Of a DNA stretch of 64,000 nt, positions 41,209-50,051 are shown one piece after another (position 1 is the first letter of the stretch; each line of letters opens with the position of its first letter). The stretch comes from Bradyrhizobium sp. SRS-191 (GTDB taxonomy: Bacteria > Pseudomonadota > Alphaproteobacteria > Rhizobiales > Xanthobacteraceae): the NCBI RefSeq assembly GCF_024586915.1, contig NZ_JANBVS010000027.1, forward strand, positions 1 to 64,000. Reading direction: 5' to 3'. The notes below the pieces were generated by a model. That model was not told the origin of the DNA and made no database searches. It saw nothing but the letters and a program-made list of their open reading frames with translations. Made by a program: the position numbers and the translations under genes.

Positions 41209-43518
41209 TCAGAGACTGTGACGGCGGTGCTGCTCCCGGATCGCGATCCAGACGCGCTCCGGCGTCGCCGGCATGTCGATGTGATCAATTTTGTACTCAC
41301 GCCAAAGTGCTTCGACGATGGCGTTGACAATGGCCGGACAGGAGCCGATCGCGCCCGCCTCGCCCGCGCCCTTCACGCCCATCGGGTTGGTCTTGCAGGG
41401 CACGTTGTGGGTCTCGAAGGTGAAGGTCGGCGCATCGGCCGCGCGCGGCAACGCGTAGTCCATGTAGCTTCCCGTCACCAACTGAGCATCGGAGTTGCTG
41501 TAGACCACCTGCTCCATCAGCGCCTGGCCGATGCCCTGCACCGCGCCGCCATGCACCTGGCCGGCGAGCAGCAGCGGATTCAGCGTCACGCCGAAATCGT
41601 CGACGATCACGTAGTTGACGATTCTGATGATGCCGGTCGCCGGATCGAGCTCGATCTCCGCGACGTGCGTGCCGTTCGGATAGGTGCCGTCGGCGCTGGC
41701 AAAGGTGGCGCTGCCGTTGAGCTTGGCGGGATCGACGCCCGGCCGCTTGGCAAGATCGGCGAAGCTGATCGCGCGGTCGGTGCCGGCGACGCGGATCACG
41801 CCGTCGGCGATCTCGAGATCGCCCAAGCCCGCTTCGAGGGCTTCGGCCGCGATCTGCTTGAGCTTGTCGCCGAGCTCATGGGTGGCGCGCTGCACGCTGA
41901 CGCCGCCCGACGGGATCGAGGCCGAGCCGCCGGTGCCGAGGCCCGTCGGAACCTGCGCCGTGTCGCCCTGGTGGATATGGACGCGCTCCGGCGGCAGGCC
42001 GAACTGCTCGGCGACGATCTGCGCGTAAGCCGTCTGATGGCCCTGCCCGCTCGACTGCGTGCCGATCAGGATCGTGACGTCGCCGTTGGGATCGAGCTTC
42101 ACATGGGCGGTCTCCTCGCCCATCGTGCCGCAGACCTCGACATAGCTCGCAAGGCCGATGCCGCGGACCAGCCCGTTCTTCTTGGCCGCCTTGGCGCGCT
42201 TGGAAAAATCCTTCCACTCGGCGATCTCCATCGCGCGCTTGAGATGCGCGTTGAAGTCGCCGGAATCATAGACCTTGCCGGTCGCGGTCTTGTAGGGCAG
42301 CGCGCGCGGCGGGATGAAGTTCTTGCGCCTGATCGCATCGACCGACATGTCGAGCTTGCGCGCGCAGGCATCGACCAGACGCTCGACCACATAGGCCGCC
42401 TCGGGACGGCCGGCGCCGCGATACGCATCGACCGGCACGGTGTGGGTGAAGATCGTGCGGACCCGGCAGTGGAAGGCCTGGATGTCGTAGAGGCCCGGCA
42501 GCATGCCGGCGCCGCCATGCGGGATATAGGGCGCAAAGGTCGAGAGATAGGCGCCCATGTCGCCCATCAGATCGACATCCATCGCGAGGAACTTGCCGTC
42601 CTCGGCGAGCGCCATCCGCGCTGTCGTGACGTTGTCGCGGCCCTGCGCATCGCCCATGAAATGCTCGGAGCGGTCGGCGGCCCAGCGCACCGACTTGCGC
42701 AGCCGCTGCGCGGCGACCGCGACCAGCGCGTATTCCCGGTACGGAAACAGTTTGGTGCCGAAGCCGCCGCCGACATCGGGGCAGATCACCCGCATCTTGT
42801 CGGTCGGGATCTTCAGGACGTTCTGGCAGAGGATGTCGCGCAGGCGGTGGCTGCCCTGGCTGCCCGCCGTCAACGTCAGATGATCGCGCTTGGTGTCGTA
42901 TTCGCAGACCGCGGCGCGCGTCTCCATGAAGCTCGCGACCACACGCGGATTGACGATGCGGATCTCGGCGACCGCATGCGCTTTCGCAAACGCCGCCTCG
43001 GTCGCAGACTTGTCGCCGATCGACACGTCGAACAGCACGTTGTCCTTGTGATCGGACCACACCTGCGGCGCGCCCGGCTTGATCGCATTGACGACGCCGG
43101 TGACGGCCGGCAGCGTCGTCCATTCGACCTTGATTGCCTCGAGCGCGTCGCGCGCATGATCGAGCGTGTCGGCAACGACGAACGCCACGGCGTCGCCGAC
43201 ATGACGCACCTCGTCCTTGGCGAGGATCGGATAGGGCGGCGCGGTGAACGGATCGGTCTCGAGGTTGAACAGGCACGGAAGACCACCGAGTTCCGCGGTG
43301 TCCTCGGCGGTCAGAATCAACGCCACGCCCGGCAGCAGCCGCGCCTGGGCGACATCGATGGTGAACTTGGCATGCGCCTGCGGCGAGCGCAGCACCAGCG
43401 CATGCAGGGCGGCCGATGGCGCGAGATCGTCGGTATAGCGGCCCTTGCCGCGAATCAGCGCGTCATCCTCTTTCCGGAGAACGCTTTGTCCCATACCGAA
43501 CTTGATTGGAGCTGCCAT
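41209..43518 (-). CDS. Form-II CoxL-like molybdopterin hydroxylase large subunit
   Basis: 769 aa from ATG 43518. The N-terminal domain is 'GQSVLRKEDDALIRGKGRYTDDL', with the molybdopterin-binding domain following. The active-site loop reads AYRGAGR (about residue 364), the mark of form-II (BMS) proteins; form I true CO dehydrogenase has AYxCSFR. Later motifs are 'GTQSSGQGHQTAYAQIVAEQFG' and 'GVKGAGEAGAIGSCPAIVNAI', the latter with the catalytic Glu. No FAD (CoxM) or iron-sulphur (CoxS) subunit gene is adjacent, so it is an orphan large subunit. The substrate is probably an aldehyde, purine or other N-heterocycle rather than CO. Confidence 0.9.
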   Translation of the reverse strand: MAAPIKFGMGQSVLRKEDDALIRGKGRYTDDLAPSAALHALVLRSPQAHAKFTIDVAQARLLPGVALILTAEDTAELGGLPCLFNLETDPFTAPPYPILAKDEVRHVGDAVAFVVADTLDHARDALEAIKVEWTTLPAVTGVVNAIKPGAPQVWSDHKDNVLFDVSIGDKSATEAAFAKAHAVAEIRIVNPRVVASFMETRAAVCEYDTKRDHLTLTAGSQGSHRLRDILCQNVLKIPTDKMRVICPDVGGGFGTKLFPYREYALVAVAAQRLRKSVRWAADRSEHFMGDAQGRDNVTTARMALAEDGKFLAMDVDLMGDMGAYLSTFAPYIPHGGAGMLPGLYDIQAFHCRVRTIFTHTVPVDAYRGAGRPEAAYVVERLVDACARKLDMSVDAIRRKNFIPPRALPYKTATGKVYDSGDFNAHLKRAMEIAEWKDFSKRAKAAKKNGLVRGIGLASYVEVCGTMGEETAHVKLDPNGDVTILIGTQSSGQGHQTAYAQIVAEQFGLPPERVHIHQGDTAQVPTGLGTGGSASIPSGGVSVQRATHELGDKLKQIAAEALEAGLGDLEIADGVIRVAGTDRAISFADLAKRPGVDPAKLNGSATFASADGTYPNGTHVAEIELDPATGIIRIVNYVIVDDFGVTLNPLLLAGQVHGGAVQGIGQALMEQVVYSNSDAQLVTGSYMDYALPRAADAPTFTFETHNVPCKTNPMGVKGAGEAGAIGSCPAIVNAIVEALWREYKIDHIDMPATPERVWIAIREQHRRHSL

Positions 43519-43708
43519 CTGGTTTCTCGTCCCGCTTCGTTTTGGCGATGTTGGCGCCATATTGCAGCGGAACGAGGCCTCGCGCAAACGGCAACTCCGC
43601 CGCAGGGGAACACGACCGGTCAACTCTCGGCCAGCGCTGCATCGGACCATGCTGCGCTGCAATCAGGCCGCTCGGAGCCCGCATCCGCCGAGCCGCCCTC
43701 GTCCGCCG

Positions 43709-44671
43709 TCAATGATGCGCGTGCTCTGCCTTGGCGGCGTCCTGCTGCCCAGGCGCCTGCGCGCCGACGCCAAGCACGTCGAGCAGCACGGCCATCTTGC
43801 CGGCGCGCTCGAACTGCAAGGTCACCACCACCGACTTGCCTTCGACCAGCGGCGCCTTTAGGCCGGTGAGCATCAGATGCATGCCGCCGGATGTCAGCGT
43901 GACCGTCTGTCCCGGCGGCAGCGCAAGCCCCTCCTCGATCGGCCGCATCACCATGACGCCGTCGCGGGTCGACATCTCATGGATCTCGACCGTCTCGGCG
44001 ATATCAGCGCTGGCTGACACCAGCCGATCCGGCTCGCGCCCCGTATTGGAGACCGTGACATAGCCGGCACCGACCTTGGCGCCGCCGGGCGTGGCGCGGC
44101 TCCAGCCTGATGACACAATGATGTCGCCCTTCGCGACACCGCGCGGCGGCGCTTCGGCGGACGTCAGCCGCAGCAGCGGCGCGGGATATTTCAGCGCATG
44201 CGGATCCTGGCCGGGAGCCGCGATCTCGACCCATTTCGCCGTGCCCTTCTCACAGTCCTGGACCACGGGAATGGACAGGACATCGCCCGGCTTGAACGTG
44301 TCGGCGACGAATCCCGTCAAGGTGAACTCGTCGTAGAAGCCGTCCTCCAGACGGCCGCTCCAGCTGATCTCCTTGACGCCTTCGCTGAGCTGGGCGCCAT
44401 GAAAGAAATTGTAGACCCGCGCGTAAGCGCCCTTCTTGACGTCGATGCTCCAGCCCGGCTTCGGCATCGGCTTGACCGCGATCAAGCCTTCGGGAACCTG
44501 TACCGTCAGACGCACGGTCGCTGCGCCCTCGCAGCCATGCGGCACGGCGAGCACGGACTTGAAGGTCTTGCCGATGCGCGCCTCCGCTTTGTCGAGCACG
44601 ACGTGGGCCTGCGCCGGGACACTGACGACGGCGGCGGAGAGAGCGGCGAGGCCGATCAGGATCGATTTCAC
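43709..44671 (-). CDS. DUF1775 (YcnI-like) - PCuAC copper-chaperone fusion
   Basis: 320 aa from GTG 44671. This start is preferred over upstream ATGs because aaagga lies 8 bp before it and the signal peptide (KSILIGLAALSAAVVSVPAQA) then leaves His as first mature residue ('HVVLDKAEA'), the copper ligand expected for YcnI/DUF1775. The C-terminal half is a PCuAC domain: 'VGAGYVTVSNTG', 'VEIHEMSTRDGVMVMRP' and 'GGMHLMLTGL' (H-M-H-M copper site). It ends in a His tail. It probably hands Cu(I)/Cu(II) to oxidase assembly. It follows the TonB receptor by 53 bp. Confidence 0.9.
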   Translation of the reverse strand: MKSILIGLAALSAAVVSVPAQAHVVLDKAEARIGKTFKSVLAVPHGCEGAATVRLTVQVPEGLIAVKPMPKPGWSIDVKKGAYARVYNFFHGAQLSEGVKEISWSGRLEDGFYDEFTLTGFVADTFKPGDVLSIPVVQDCEKGTAKWVEIAAPGQDPHALKYPAPLLRLTSAEAPPRGVAKGDIIVSSGWSRATPGGAKVGAGYVTVSNTGREPDRLVSASADIAETVEIHEMSTRDGVMVMRPIEEGLALPPGQTVTLTSGGMHLMLTGLKAPLVEGKSVVVTLQFERAGKMAVLLDVLGVGAQAPGQQDAAKAEHAHH

Positions 44672-44724
44672 GAGCGCAGTCCTTTGAGTGATCTGGGTGG
44701 TGTGAGCGTGCATGATGCAGTTCC

Positions 44725-46899
44725 TCACAGCTTGTAACGAAGGCCGGCATAGACGCCGCGGCCGTTGCCGGGATTGAACAAGGTCGAGGTCGGCGTTGCC
44801 CGATCGATGATGCTGGTGGTCGCGATATAGGCCTTGTTGGCGAGATTGCGGCCTTCGAGATAGGCGGAGAAATTCCGGCCGTCGTCATAGGTCGCCTTCA
44901 GGCCCCACAGCAGATAGGAGTCCGTGCTGAGCGTATTGGCGCTGTCGACGAAATAGGATTGCGGCACCCACTCGACGTTGGGACCGACGGCAAAGCCCGC
45001 CGGATGCTTGTACAGCAGCTCCGCGCGCAAAAAGTGCGGCGGCGCGCCAGGCAGGCGGTTGTTGCCCCAGGTCGCATCGTTGCTGTAGCGGAAGTCGTTA
45101 TAGGTATAGGCGACATTCAGCCAGACGCGGTCGGGCGCATCGCTCTTCACCGCGAGCCCCTTCAGCAGGCTCAAGCCGAGGCCCGCCTCGACGCCCTGGT
45201 GCATGGTCTTGTCGGCATTGGTGACGTTGCAATTGCCGAACGACGAGTAGAAGCATTGCAGCTCGTTGCGGATGTCGGCGTGGTAGAGCGCGAAGTCCCA
45301 GGTGACATCAGGCCGCCGGCCGCGGGTGCCGATCTCGTAGGTCGTCGCGGTCTGCGCCTTGATGTCGTAGAAGCGGACGAGCGCGCCCCTGCCTTCGCCG
45401 AAGCTCGGCGCCTCGCCGCTGCGCGAGATGTTGGCGAACACCTGCCAGGCCGGATCGACGTCCCAGAGCACGCCCACCTTCGGGCTGGCGAGATCATAGG
45501 TGGCGGTGCCGGCCGCGTCGCCGTTGAGCGTGAAATTGACCTGCTGGCTGCGCACCGCGTGCAGAAACTGCGCGCCGGCGATCAGCGAGACGCTCGGCAC
45601 CGCGTACCAGGCATTCTCGGCATAGAGCGTGTAGTTCTCCGGATTCTGCGTCAGCGAGGACATCTGCATGCCCTTGTTGCCGCCGGTGTTGACGAACTGG
45701 TTCGCGTCCGTCGTGCCGTTCTGGATGTTGAGCCCGACGGTGAAGCGGTTGCGATGGCCGCCGAGCTCGCGATCGTCGACGGCGCGCACGAAGCCGCCAT
45801 AGTCGTGATAGCGATAGTCGAGCCACTGGAAGATCGGATGCATCAGATGGCGGTCGACCGCGAACACGCCGAACTCGACATCGGTGTTGTCGAGATGAAG
45901 CGTCGACTTGTTGGCGATTCGCACCGTGTCGATGTTGCGCTGCCAGTCGTTCAGCACGTTGTTGGCCGCCGCGGCCTGCGGCGAGTTGAGCGCGCTGGTC
46001 TTGCTGACCTCGCCGGGGATGCGCTGCCGCACCGTATTGGCGTTGAGATAGAAGCGGGTCTCGAAGTCAGGCGAGACCTGGTAGCCGAGATTGGCGCTGC
46101 CGCGCTCGGACTGTCCCCAGCTGTGATCGCGATAGCCGTCGACGCGCGACGCCGAGCCGGTCACGAAGTAATCGGCCGCGCCGTAAGCGCCGCCGGTCGA
46201 GGCCTGGCCGCGCAGGAAGCCGAAGGCGCCGCCATCCAGCCGGCTCTCGAACGCGGAGGCATCGCGGCCGGTCGGCGTGACGAAGTTGACGGCGCCCCCC
46301 AGCGAGTTGGCGCCATAGCGCAGCGCATTGGCGCCCTTGTAGACTTCGACATAGCGGTAGGCGGTCGGATCGATCTCCTGGAAATCGCCATAGCCGTCGG
46401 CGGTGTTGATCGGAATGCCGTCGAGATAGAGCTGGGTGCCGCGCAGATGGAAGTTGCGCGACAGGCCGGAGCCGCGAATCGACAGCCTGGTGTCGTCGCC
46501 CCATTTCGGCTGCGCGAACACGCCGGGCACGTAGTCGAGCATGTCCTTGATGGTCTGTGCCGAGCCGTTCTTGAACGCGGTGTCCGGCACGACGGCAACG
46601 GCGCCCGGCGTCTGCTGGATGCGCTGGGTCGCCGTTTGCGTGTTCGGCGCGGTCCGGCTCGGGGCCGGACCGACAGGGGCCGTGGCGGCCGTCTGCGGTG
46701 CGGCTGTTGATCGGGCAGCGCGCGCCCTCCGCGCGGACTGATCGTTGCCGGCGGGCCTCGCCGGACGCGCCGCTGCGGGCCTGGCCGGATCGACGGTGAC
46801 CGTCGGCAGATTGCTTGGAGCGCGGGCTTGGGAGAAACAGGGAGACGACAACGTGACAAGGCACGTCGCCGCGCAAAGCGCGGTTACGGAACGGGACAT
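44725..46899 (-). CDS. TonB-dependent outer-membrane receptor (probably copper)
   Basis: 724 aa. A signal peptide ending 'SSPCFSQA' is followed by an unusually long Pro/Ala/Arg-rich linker (about 27-88). The plug is 'GAVAVVPDTAFKNGSAQTIKDMLDYVPGVF' to 'YRYVEVYKGANALRYGANSLGGAVNF'. A 22-strand barrel ends in 'GVYAGLRYKL'. Placed between DUF2946 and the DUF1775-PCuAC gene, it most likely imports copper or a copper complex, like OprC. Siderophore uptake is the alternative. Confidence 0.9.
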   Translation of the reverse strand: MSRSVTALCAATCLVTLSSPCFSQARAPSNLPTVTVDPARPAAARPARPAGNDQSARRARAARSTAAPQTAATAPVGPAPSRTAPNTQTATQRIQQTPGAVAVVPDTAFKNGSAQTIKDMLDYVPGVFAQPKWGDDTRLSIRGSGLSRNFHLRGTQLYLDGIPINTADGYGDFQEIDPTAYRYVEVYKGANALRYGANSLGGAVNFVTPTGRDASAFESRLDGGAFGFLRGQASTGGAYGAADYFVTGSASRVDGYRDHSWGQSERGSANLGYQVSPDFETRFYLNANTVRQRIPGEVSKTSALNSPQAAAANNVLNDWQRNIDTVRIANKSTLHLDNTDVEFGVFAVDRHLMHPIFQWLDYRYHDYGGFVRAVDDRELGGHRNRFTVGLNIQNGTTDANQFVNTGGNKGMQMSSLTQNPENYTLYAENAWYAVPSVSLIAGAQFLHAVRSQQVNFTLNGDAAGTATYDLASPKVGVLWDVDPAWQVFANISRSGEAPSFGEGRGALVRFYDIKAQTATTYEIGTRGRRPDVTWDFALYHADIRNELQCFYSSFGNCNVTNADKTMHQGVEAGLGLSLLKGLAVKSDAPDRVWLNVAYTYNDFRYSNDATWGNNRLPGAPPHFLRAELLYKHPAGFAVGPNVEWVPQSYFVDSANTLSTDSYLLWGLKATYDDGRNFSAYLEGRNLANKAYIATTSIIDRATPTSTLFNPGNGRGVYAGLRYKL

Positions 46900-46940
46900 G
46901 ATGAACCTCTGGACGAACGAAAGCTGACGACAAACTTCGA

Positions 46941-47324
46941 TCAGGCGTACGCGGGAGGTCCTTGCGACAGACGGGGTTCACGGAGGCGGGAATCGCGCGC
47001 AGCCCAGGCGGCGAAGCTCGCAAGCCGCAGTTCGCCGGCGCTGCGCACGAGCATGGCGACGACCGGTGTCGGCACCGGCGCGGCATGGGCGGAGAAGGCG
47101 CAGACCGCGCAGAAGTCCTTGTGCAGAACGGCGGAGTCCGGCGCGCTGGTGCCGTGGACGGTGCCATCAGCGTCGGTGCAGATCACGCCGAGATCGTTGG
47201 CGGCTGCGGCCGCCATCTGCGCCGACATTGCGCCAGCGAGCACCATCTGCAACGCGATCAGATAGGCGGCCAGAATGCCGACCGCCCTCCGCGCCCAGTT
47301 TGCAGTTTGCCGCCGTCGCGCCAC
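46941..47324 (-). CDS. DUF2946 membrane-anchored protein
   Basis: 127 aa from GTG 47324, chosen because ggggaga lies about 6 bp upstream; the frame is open to ATG 47378. A basic N-terminus (ARRRQTANWARR) and one helix (AVGILAAYLIALQMVLAGAM) precede 'VICTDADG', 'DFCAVCAFSAH' (CxxC) and the end 'LREPRLSQGPP'. DUF2946 proteins are usually found with copper/TonB genes, as here, and are thought to bind metal. It is first gene of the copper-uptake operon. Confidence 0.82.
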   Translation of the reverse strand: MARRRQTANWARRAVGILAAYLIALQMVLAGAMSAQMAAAAANDLGVICTDADGTVHGTSAPDSAVLHKDFCAVCAFSAHAAPVPTPVVAMLVRSAGELRLASFAAWAARDSRLREPRLSQGPPAYA

Positions 47325-47440
47325 GAATGATCTCCCCGCGCGCGACAATATTCGCGGTGCCCTGGTGGCGCAAGGCATAACAGACGCGCACGCATGATCT
47401 CATCAGTTCGCGCAGTCGCGTCTCATGCAACGCGCCGGCC

Positions 47441-48970
47441 TCAGCGGCGCACGAGCGCCTTGAGCCAGCGCAGGCCGAACAGCCCGAGAATGGCCGCCGC
47501 ATAGATCACCGCGCCGATCATGATCAGCAGGCCCAGCATCGCCTCGTCCCGCAAGCGGCCGAGCGCGGCGAAATGCGGCGAAACCACGAAAACCGTCAGC
47601 CAGAGTGCCGCAGCGAGCAGCACGCCGGTCGCGGCGAACTTCAACAATGACAATGTGAGACGGCGATCGACGACGAGGTAGCGCTTGTGCACGGCGAAGC
47701 CGAGCACCAGCAGCAGATTGATCCAGGCGCCGACGGCGGTGGCCAGCGCGAGGCCGACCTGCGCCAGCGAGCCCATCAGCAGCACCTTCAGCACGACGTT
47801 CACGGCCAGCCCGGTCAGCGAGGCCTTCACCGGTGTCGCCGTGTCCTTGCGGGCGTAGAAGGTCGAGACGGCGCTGCGGATCATCACGAACGGAATGAGC
47901 CCGACGGCGTAGGCCGCGAGCGTCGCGCCGGCGGCCGCCGCATCACCCTTGGTGAAGGCGCCGCGCGCGAACATCGCCCGCGTGATGACGTCGGGCACGG
48001 CAAGGAAGGCGGCGACGAACGGCACCGAGAACAGCAAGGTGAACTCGAAGGCCCGACGCTGCTGCTCCATCGCGCCCTGGTGGTCGCCTGCCGTCAGCCG
48101 CCGCGACATCTCCGGCAGCAGTACGGTGCCGATGGCGATGCCGATCACGCCGATCGGCAGCTGATTGAGACGGTCGGCATAATACAGCGCCGAGATCGCA
48201 CCCGCGGGGAGAAACGTCGCGATGATCGTGTCGGCGAACATCGCGACCTGGGTGCCCATCGATCCCAACGTCGCGGGCCCCAGCGCCTTGAAGAAGGCGC
48301 GGATGTCGTCGTCGAGCTTGAGCGGCGCAAACCGCGGCAGGCCGCCGTGACGCGCGAGATCACCGGCGAGCAGGACATATTGCAGGAAGCCGGAGATCAG
48401 CACGCCCCACGCCGCGGCATGTCCGGCGTTCGGAAAGAACGCCGCGAGCGCGAGCGTCACCATCATCGCGAGATTGAGGAAGATCGAGGCCGCCGCGGCG
48501 CTCGCGAAGCGCTGCATCACGTTGAGCATGCCACCGTACAGCGTCACCAGCGTGATCAGCAGCAGATACGGAAAGGTGATCCGCGTCAGCGTGATCGCCA
48601 TCTCGCGCTGCGCCGGATCATCTGTGAAGCCCGGCGCCAGGATCGTCATCGCCTGCGGCATGAACACCCAGGCCAGAATCAGCAGAACGACCTGCGAGGC
48701 CAACAGCAGCGTGAAGATGCGGTCCGCAAACAGGCTCGCGGAGGCCGGGCCCTTCTCGCCATGCACATGCGCGTAGGCGGGAACAAAGGCCGCGTTGAAC
48801 GCGCCTTCCGCAAAGATCGCCCGGAAATGGTTCGGCAGCCGGAACGCAATGAAGAACGCATCGGCGATCGGCCCGGCGCCAAGAATCGCCGCCAGCATGA
48901 TGTCACGGGCAAAACCGGTGAGTCGCGACAGCAGCGTATAGCCGCCGACGGTGAAGATACGTCCGAGCAT
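47441..48970 (-). CDS. murJ: Lipid II flippase MurJ
   Basis: 509 aa with 14 hydrophobic segments. The start 'MLGRIFTVGGYTLLSRLTGFARDIMLAAILGAGPIADAFFIAFRLPNHFRAIFAEGAF' is the MurJ/MviN signature. Later 'YYADRLNQLPIGVIGIAIGTVLLPEMSR' contains the central-cavity helix. It flips lipid II for peptidoglycan synthesis and is normally essential. It stands alone. Confidence 0.95.
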   Translation of the reverse strand: MLGRIFTVGGYTLLSRLTGFARDIMLAAILGAGPIADAFFIAFRLPNHFRAIFAEGAFNAAFVPAYAHVHGEKGPASASLFADRIFTLLLASQVVLLILAWVFMPQAMTILAPGFTDDPAQREMAITLTRITFPYLLLITLVTLYGGMLNVMQRFASAAAASIFLNLAMMVTLALAAFFPNAGHAAAWGVLISGFLQYVLLAGDLARHGGLPRFAPLKLDDDIRAFFKALGPATLGSMGTQVAMFADTIIATFLPAGAISALYYADRLNQLPIGVIGIAIGTVLLPEMSRRLTAGDHQGAMEQQRRAFEFTLLFSVPFVAAFLAVPDVITRAMFARGAFTKGDAAAAGATLAAYAVGLIPFVMIRSAVSTFYARKDTATPVKASLTGLAVNVVLKVLLMGSLAQVGLALATAVGAWINLLLVLGFAVHKRYLVVDRRLTLSLLKFAATGVLLAAALWLTVFVVSPHFAALGRLRDEAMLGLLIMIGAVIYAAAILGLFGLRWLKALVRR

Positions 48971-49133
48971 GGGGGGCTTCTAGAGCATGAAGAGCCCATG
49001 TTGAAGCAGTGTGTGCCGAACCGCAGCGTTCAAAAACGAAGAGAACGTGGTCAAATCCGTCACAACGACGGGTGCCGACGGCTGATGCTGAAATCCCGGT
49101 GGCCTAAGCGAGGCCGCCGCAAGGGCATCGCCG

Positions 49134-49169
49134 TTTGCGATTGACGCATTTATCGCAAAGTGCGATTAT
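49134..49169 (+). promoter_or_regulatory. Promoter and operator of the toxin-antitoxin pair
   Basis: tttgcgat (49134-49141) and atcgcaaa (49152-49159) form a perfect 8-bp inverted repeat. It overlaps a -35 (ttgacg, 49141-49146) and is followed 17 bp on by a -10 (gattat, 49164-49169). The predicted transcription start falls at about the toxin ATG (49175), implying a leaderless mRNA. This is a typical autoregulated toxin-antitoxin layout. Confidence 0.65.
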
Positions 49170-49174
49170 CGGAC

Positions 49175-49423
49175 ATGAAGGCTGTGATCTACAGCAGAAA
49201 AGCACTTCGCGCTTTGCGCCAGCACGCGAACCGCGCTGCGTTGATCCGGGAGAAGATCGAGCAATACGCCCACGATCCCACAACCCAAGCGAACAATGTG
49301 AAACAGCTGACTGGTGTCGATGCGCTGCGCCTGCGCGTAGGAGATTTCAGGGTCGTGTTCACCGAGACAACCGACACGATCAACGTCCTCAACGTCGGCC
49401 CGCGCGGCGACGTCTATAGCTGA
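49175..49423 (+). CDS. RelE/ParE-superfamily toxin
   Basis: 82 aa from ATG 49175 (GTG 49160 is in frame but inside the promoter). Motifs are 'YSRKALRALRQHANRAALIREKIEQY' and the RelE core 'GVDALRLRVGDFRVVFTETTDTINVLNVGPRGDVY'. Such toxins cut mRNA on the ribosome. The toxin gene precedes the antitoxin gene, as in higBA systems, with 9 bp between them. Confidence 0.87.
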   Translation: MKAVIYSRKALRALRQHANRAALIREKIEQYAHDPTTQANNVKQLTGVDALRLRVGDFRVVFTETTDTINVLNVGPRGDVYS

Positions 49424-49432
49424 GAGAGCCCA

Positions 49433-49804
49433 ATGACCCACGTCAGAACCAAAGCTCCCAATGGCGACGGGATCGTGATCGTTCCGGAGGCCGACTACGA
49501 CCGCATGATCGAGGAACTCGAAGACCTCCGCGACAGTCTGTCGGCGCGGCGCGTGCTCCGTGAGATCGAGAGCGGCGAGGAGGAGATGCTGACCTCGGCC
49601 GAGGCCGACGAACTCCTGGCCGCAAAGACTCCCCTCGCCTTCTGGCGCAAGAAACGGGATCTGACGCAAGCAGCGCTTGCCGATGCCGCGGGCATTTCCC
49701 AGGCATTTTTATCCGAGATCGAAAGCGGCCAGAAGCCCGGCACCGCAGCGACGTTGAAGAAGATCGCCGACGTGCTGCGCATCACGGTCGATGATTTGAT
49801 TTAG
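49433..49804 (+). CDS. Antitoxin with Phd-like N-terminus and XRE helix-turn-helix
   Basis: 123 aa. The N-terminal 60 residues look like the Phd/YefM toxin-binding part ('GIVIVPEADYDRMIEELEDLRDSLSARRVLREIESGEEE'). The C-terminal half is a Cro/XRE HTH ('FWRKKRDLTQAALADAAGISQAFLSEIESGQKPGTAATLKKIADVL'). The order is the reverse of most Phd proteins, where the N-terminus binds DNA. It should neutralise the RelE-type toxin and bind the operator at 49134-49159. Confidence 0.87.
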   Translation: MTHVRTKAPNGDGIVIVPEADYDRMIEELEDLRDSLSARRVLREIESGEEEMLTSAEADELLAAKTPLAFWRKKRDLTQAALADAAGISQAFLSEIESGQKPGTAATLKKIADVLRITVDDLI

Positions 49805-50051
49805 ACCGATATGGAAAGTCGATGAGCGGAGCGCAATAACCGCGTCCAACATCGACCATCGCCCAATATTGCTCGCCGTAGATCGAGAACGAGCCCTCGT
49901 GGTTGTCACGCGTGAATTCGCAGACACCGTCGATATAGGACGTCCCATCGACGACGAGCGTGCATTGCACGGGTGTGGTCTCCACGCGCACAGGGCTTGC
50001 GGCAATGATGAGAAGCGCGAGCGTGGCGAGATGCGCCCGACATCTATGCAA
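49782..50051 (-). CDS. Small exported Cys-containing protein
   Basis: About 89 aa if read from TTG 50051, which gives a signal peptide (HRCRAHLATLALLIIAASPVRVE); an ATG at 50096 extends it by 15 residues. The mature part shows 'VQCTLVVDGTSYIDGVCEF' and 'DNHEGSFSIYGEQYWAMV', a pattern recalled from small secreted proteins of Bradyrhizobium. It overlaps the end of the metalloprotease gene (50044) on the same strand and the end of the antitoxin gene on the other strand. The start is unsure. Confidence 0.5.
   Translation of the reverse strand: MHRCRAHLATLALLIIAASPVRVETTPVQCTLVVDGTSYIDGVCEFTRDNHEGSFSIYGEQYWAMVDVGRGYCAPLIDFPYRSKSNHRP

Noticed and set aside
41209..43518. True CO dehydrogenase large subunit
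   Set aside because: The active-site loop is AYRGAGR, not the Cys-containing AYxCSFR of form I, and no CoxM/CoxS genes are present.
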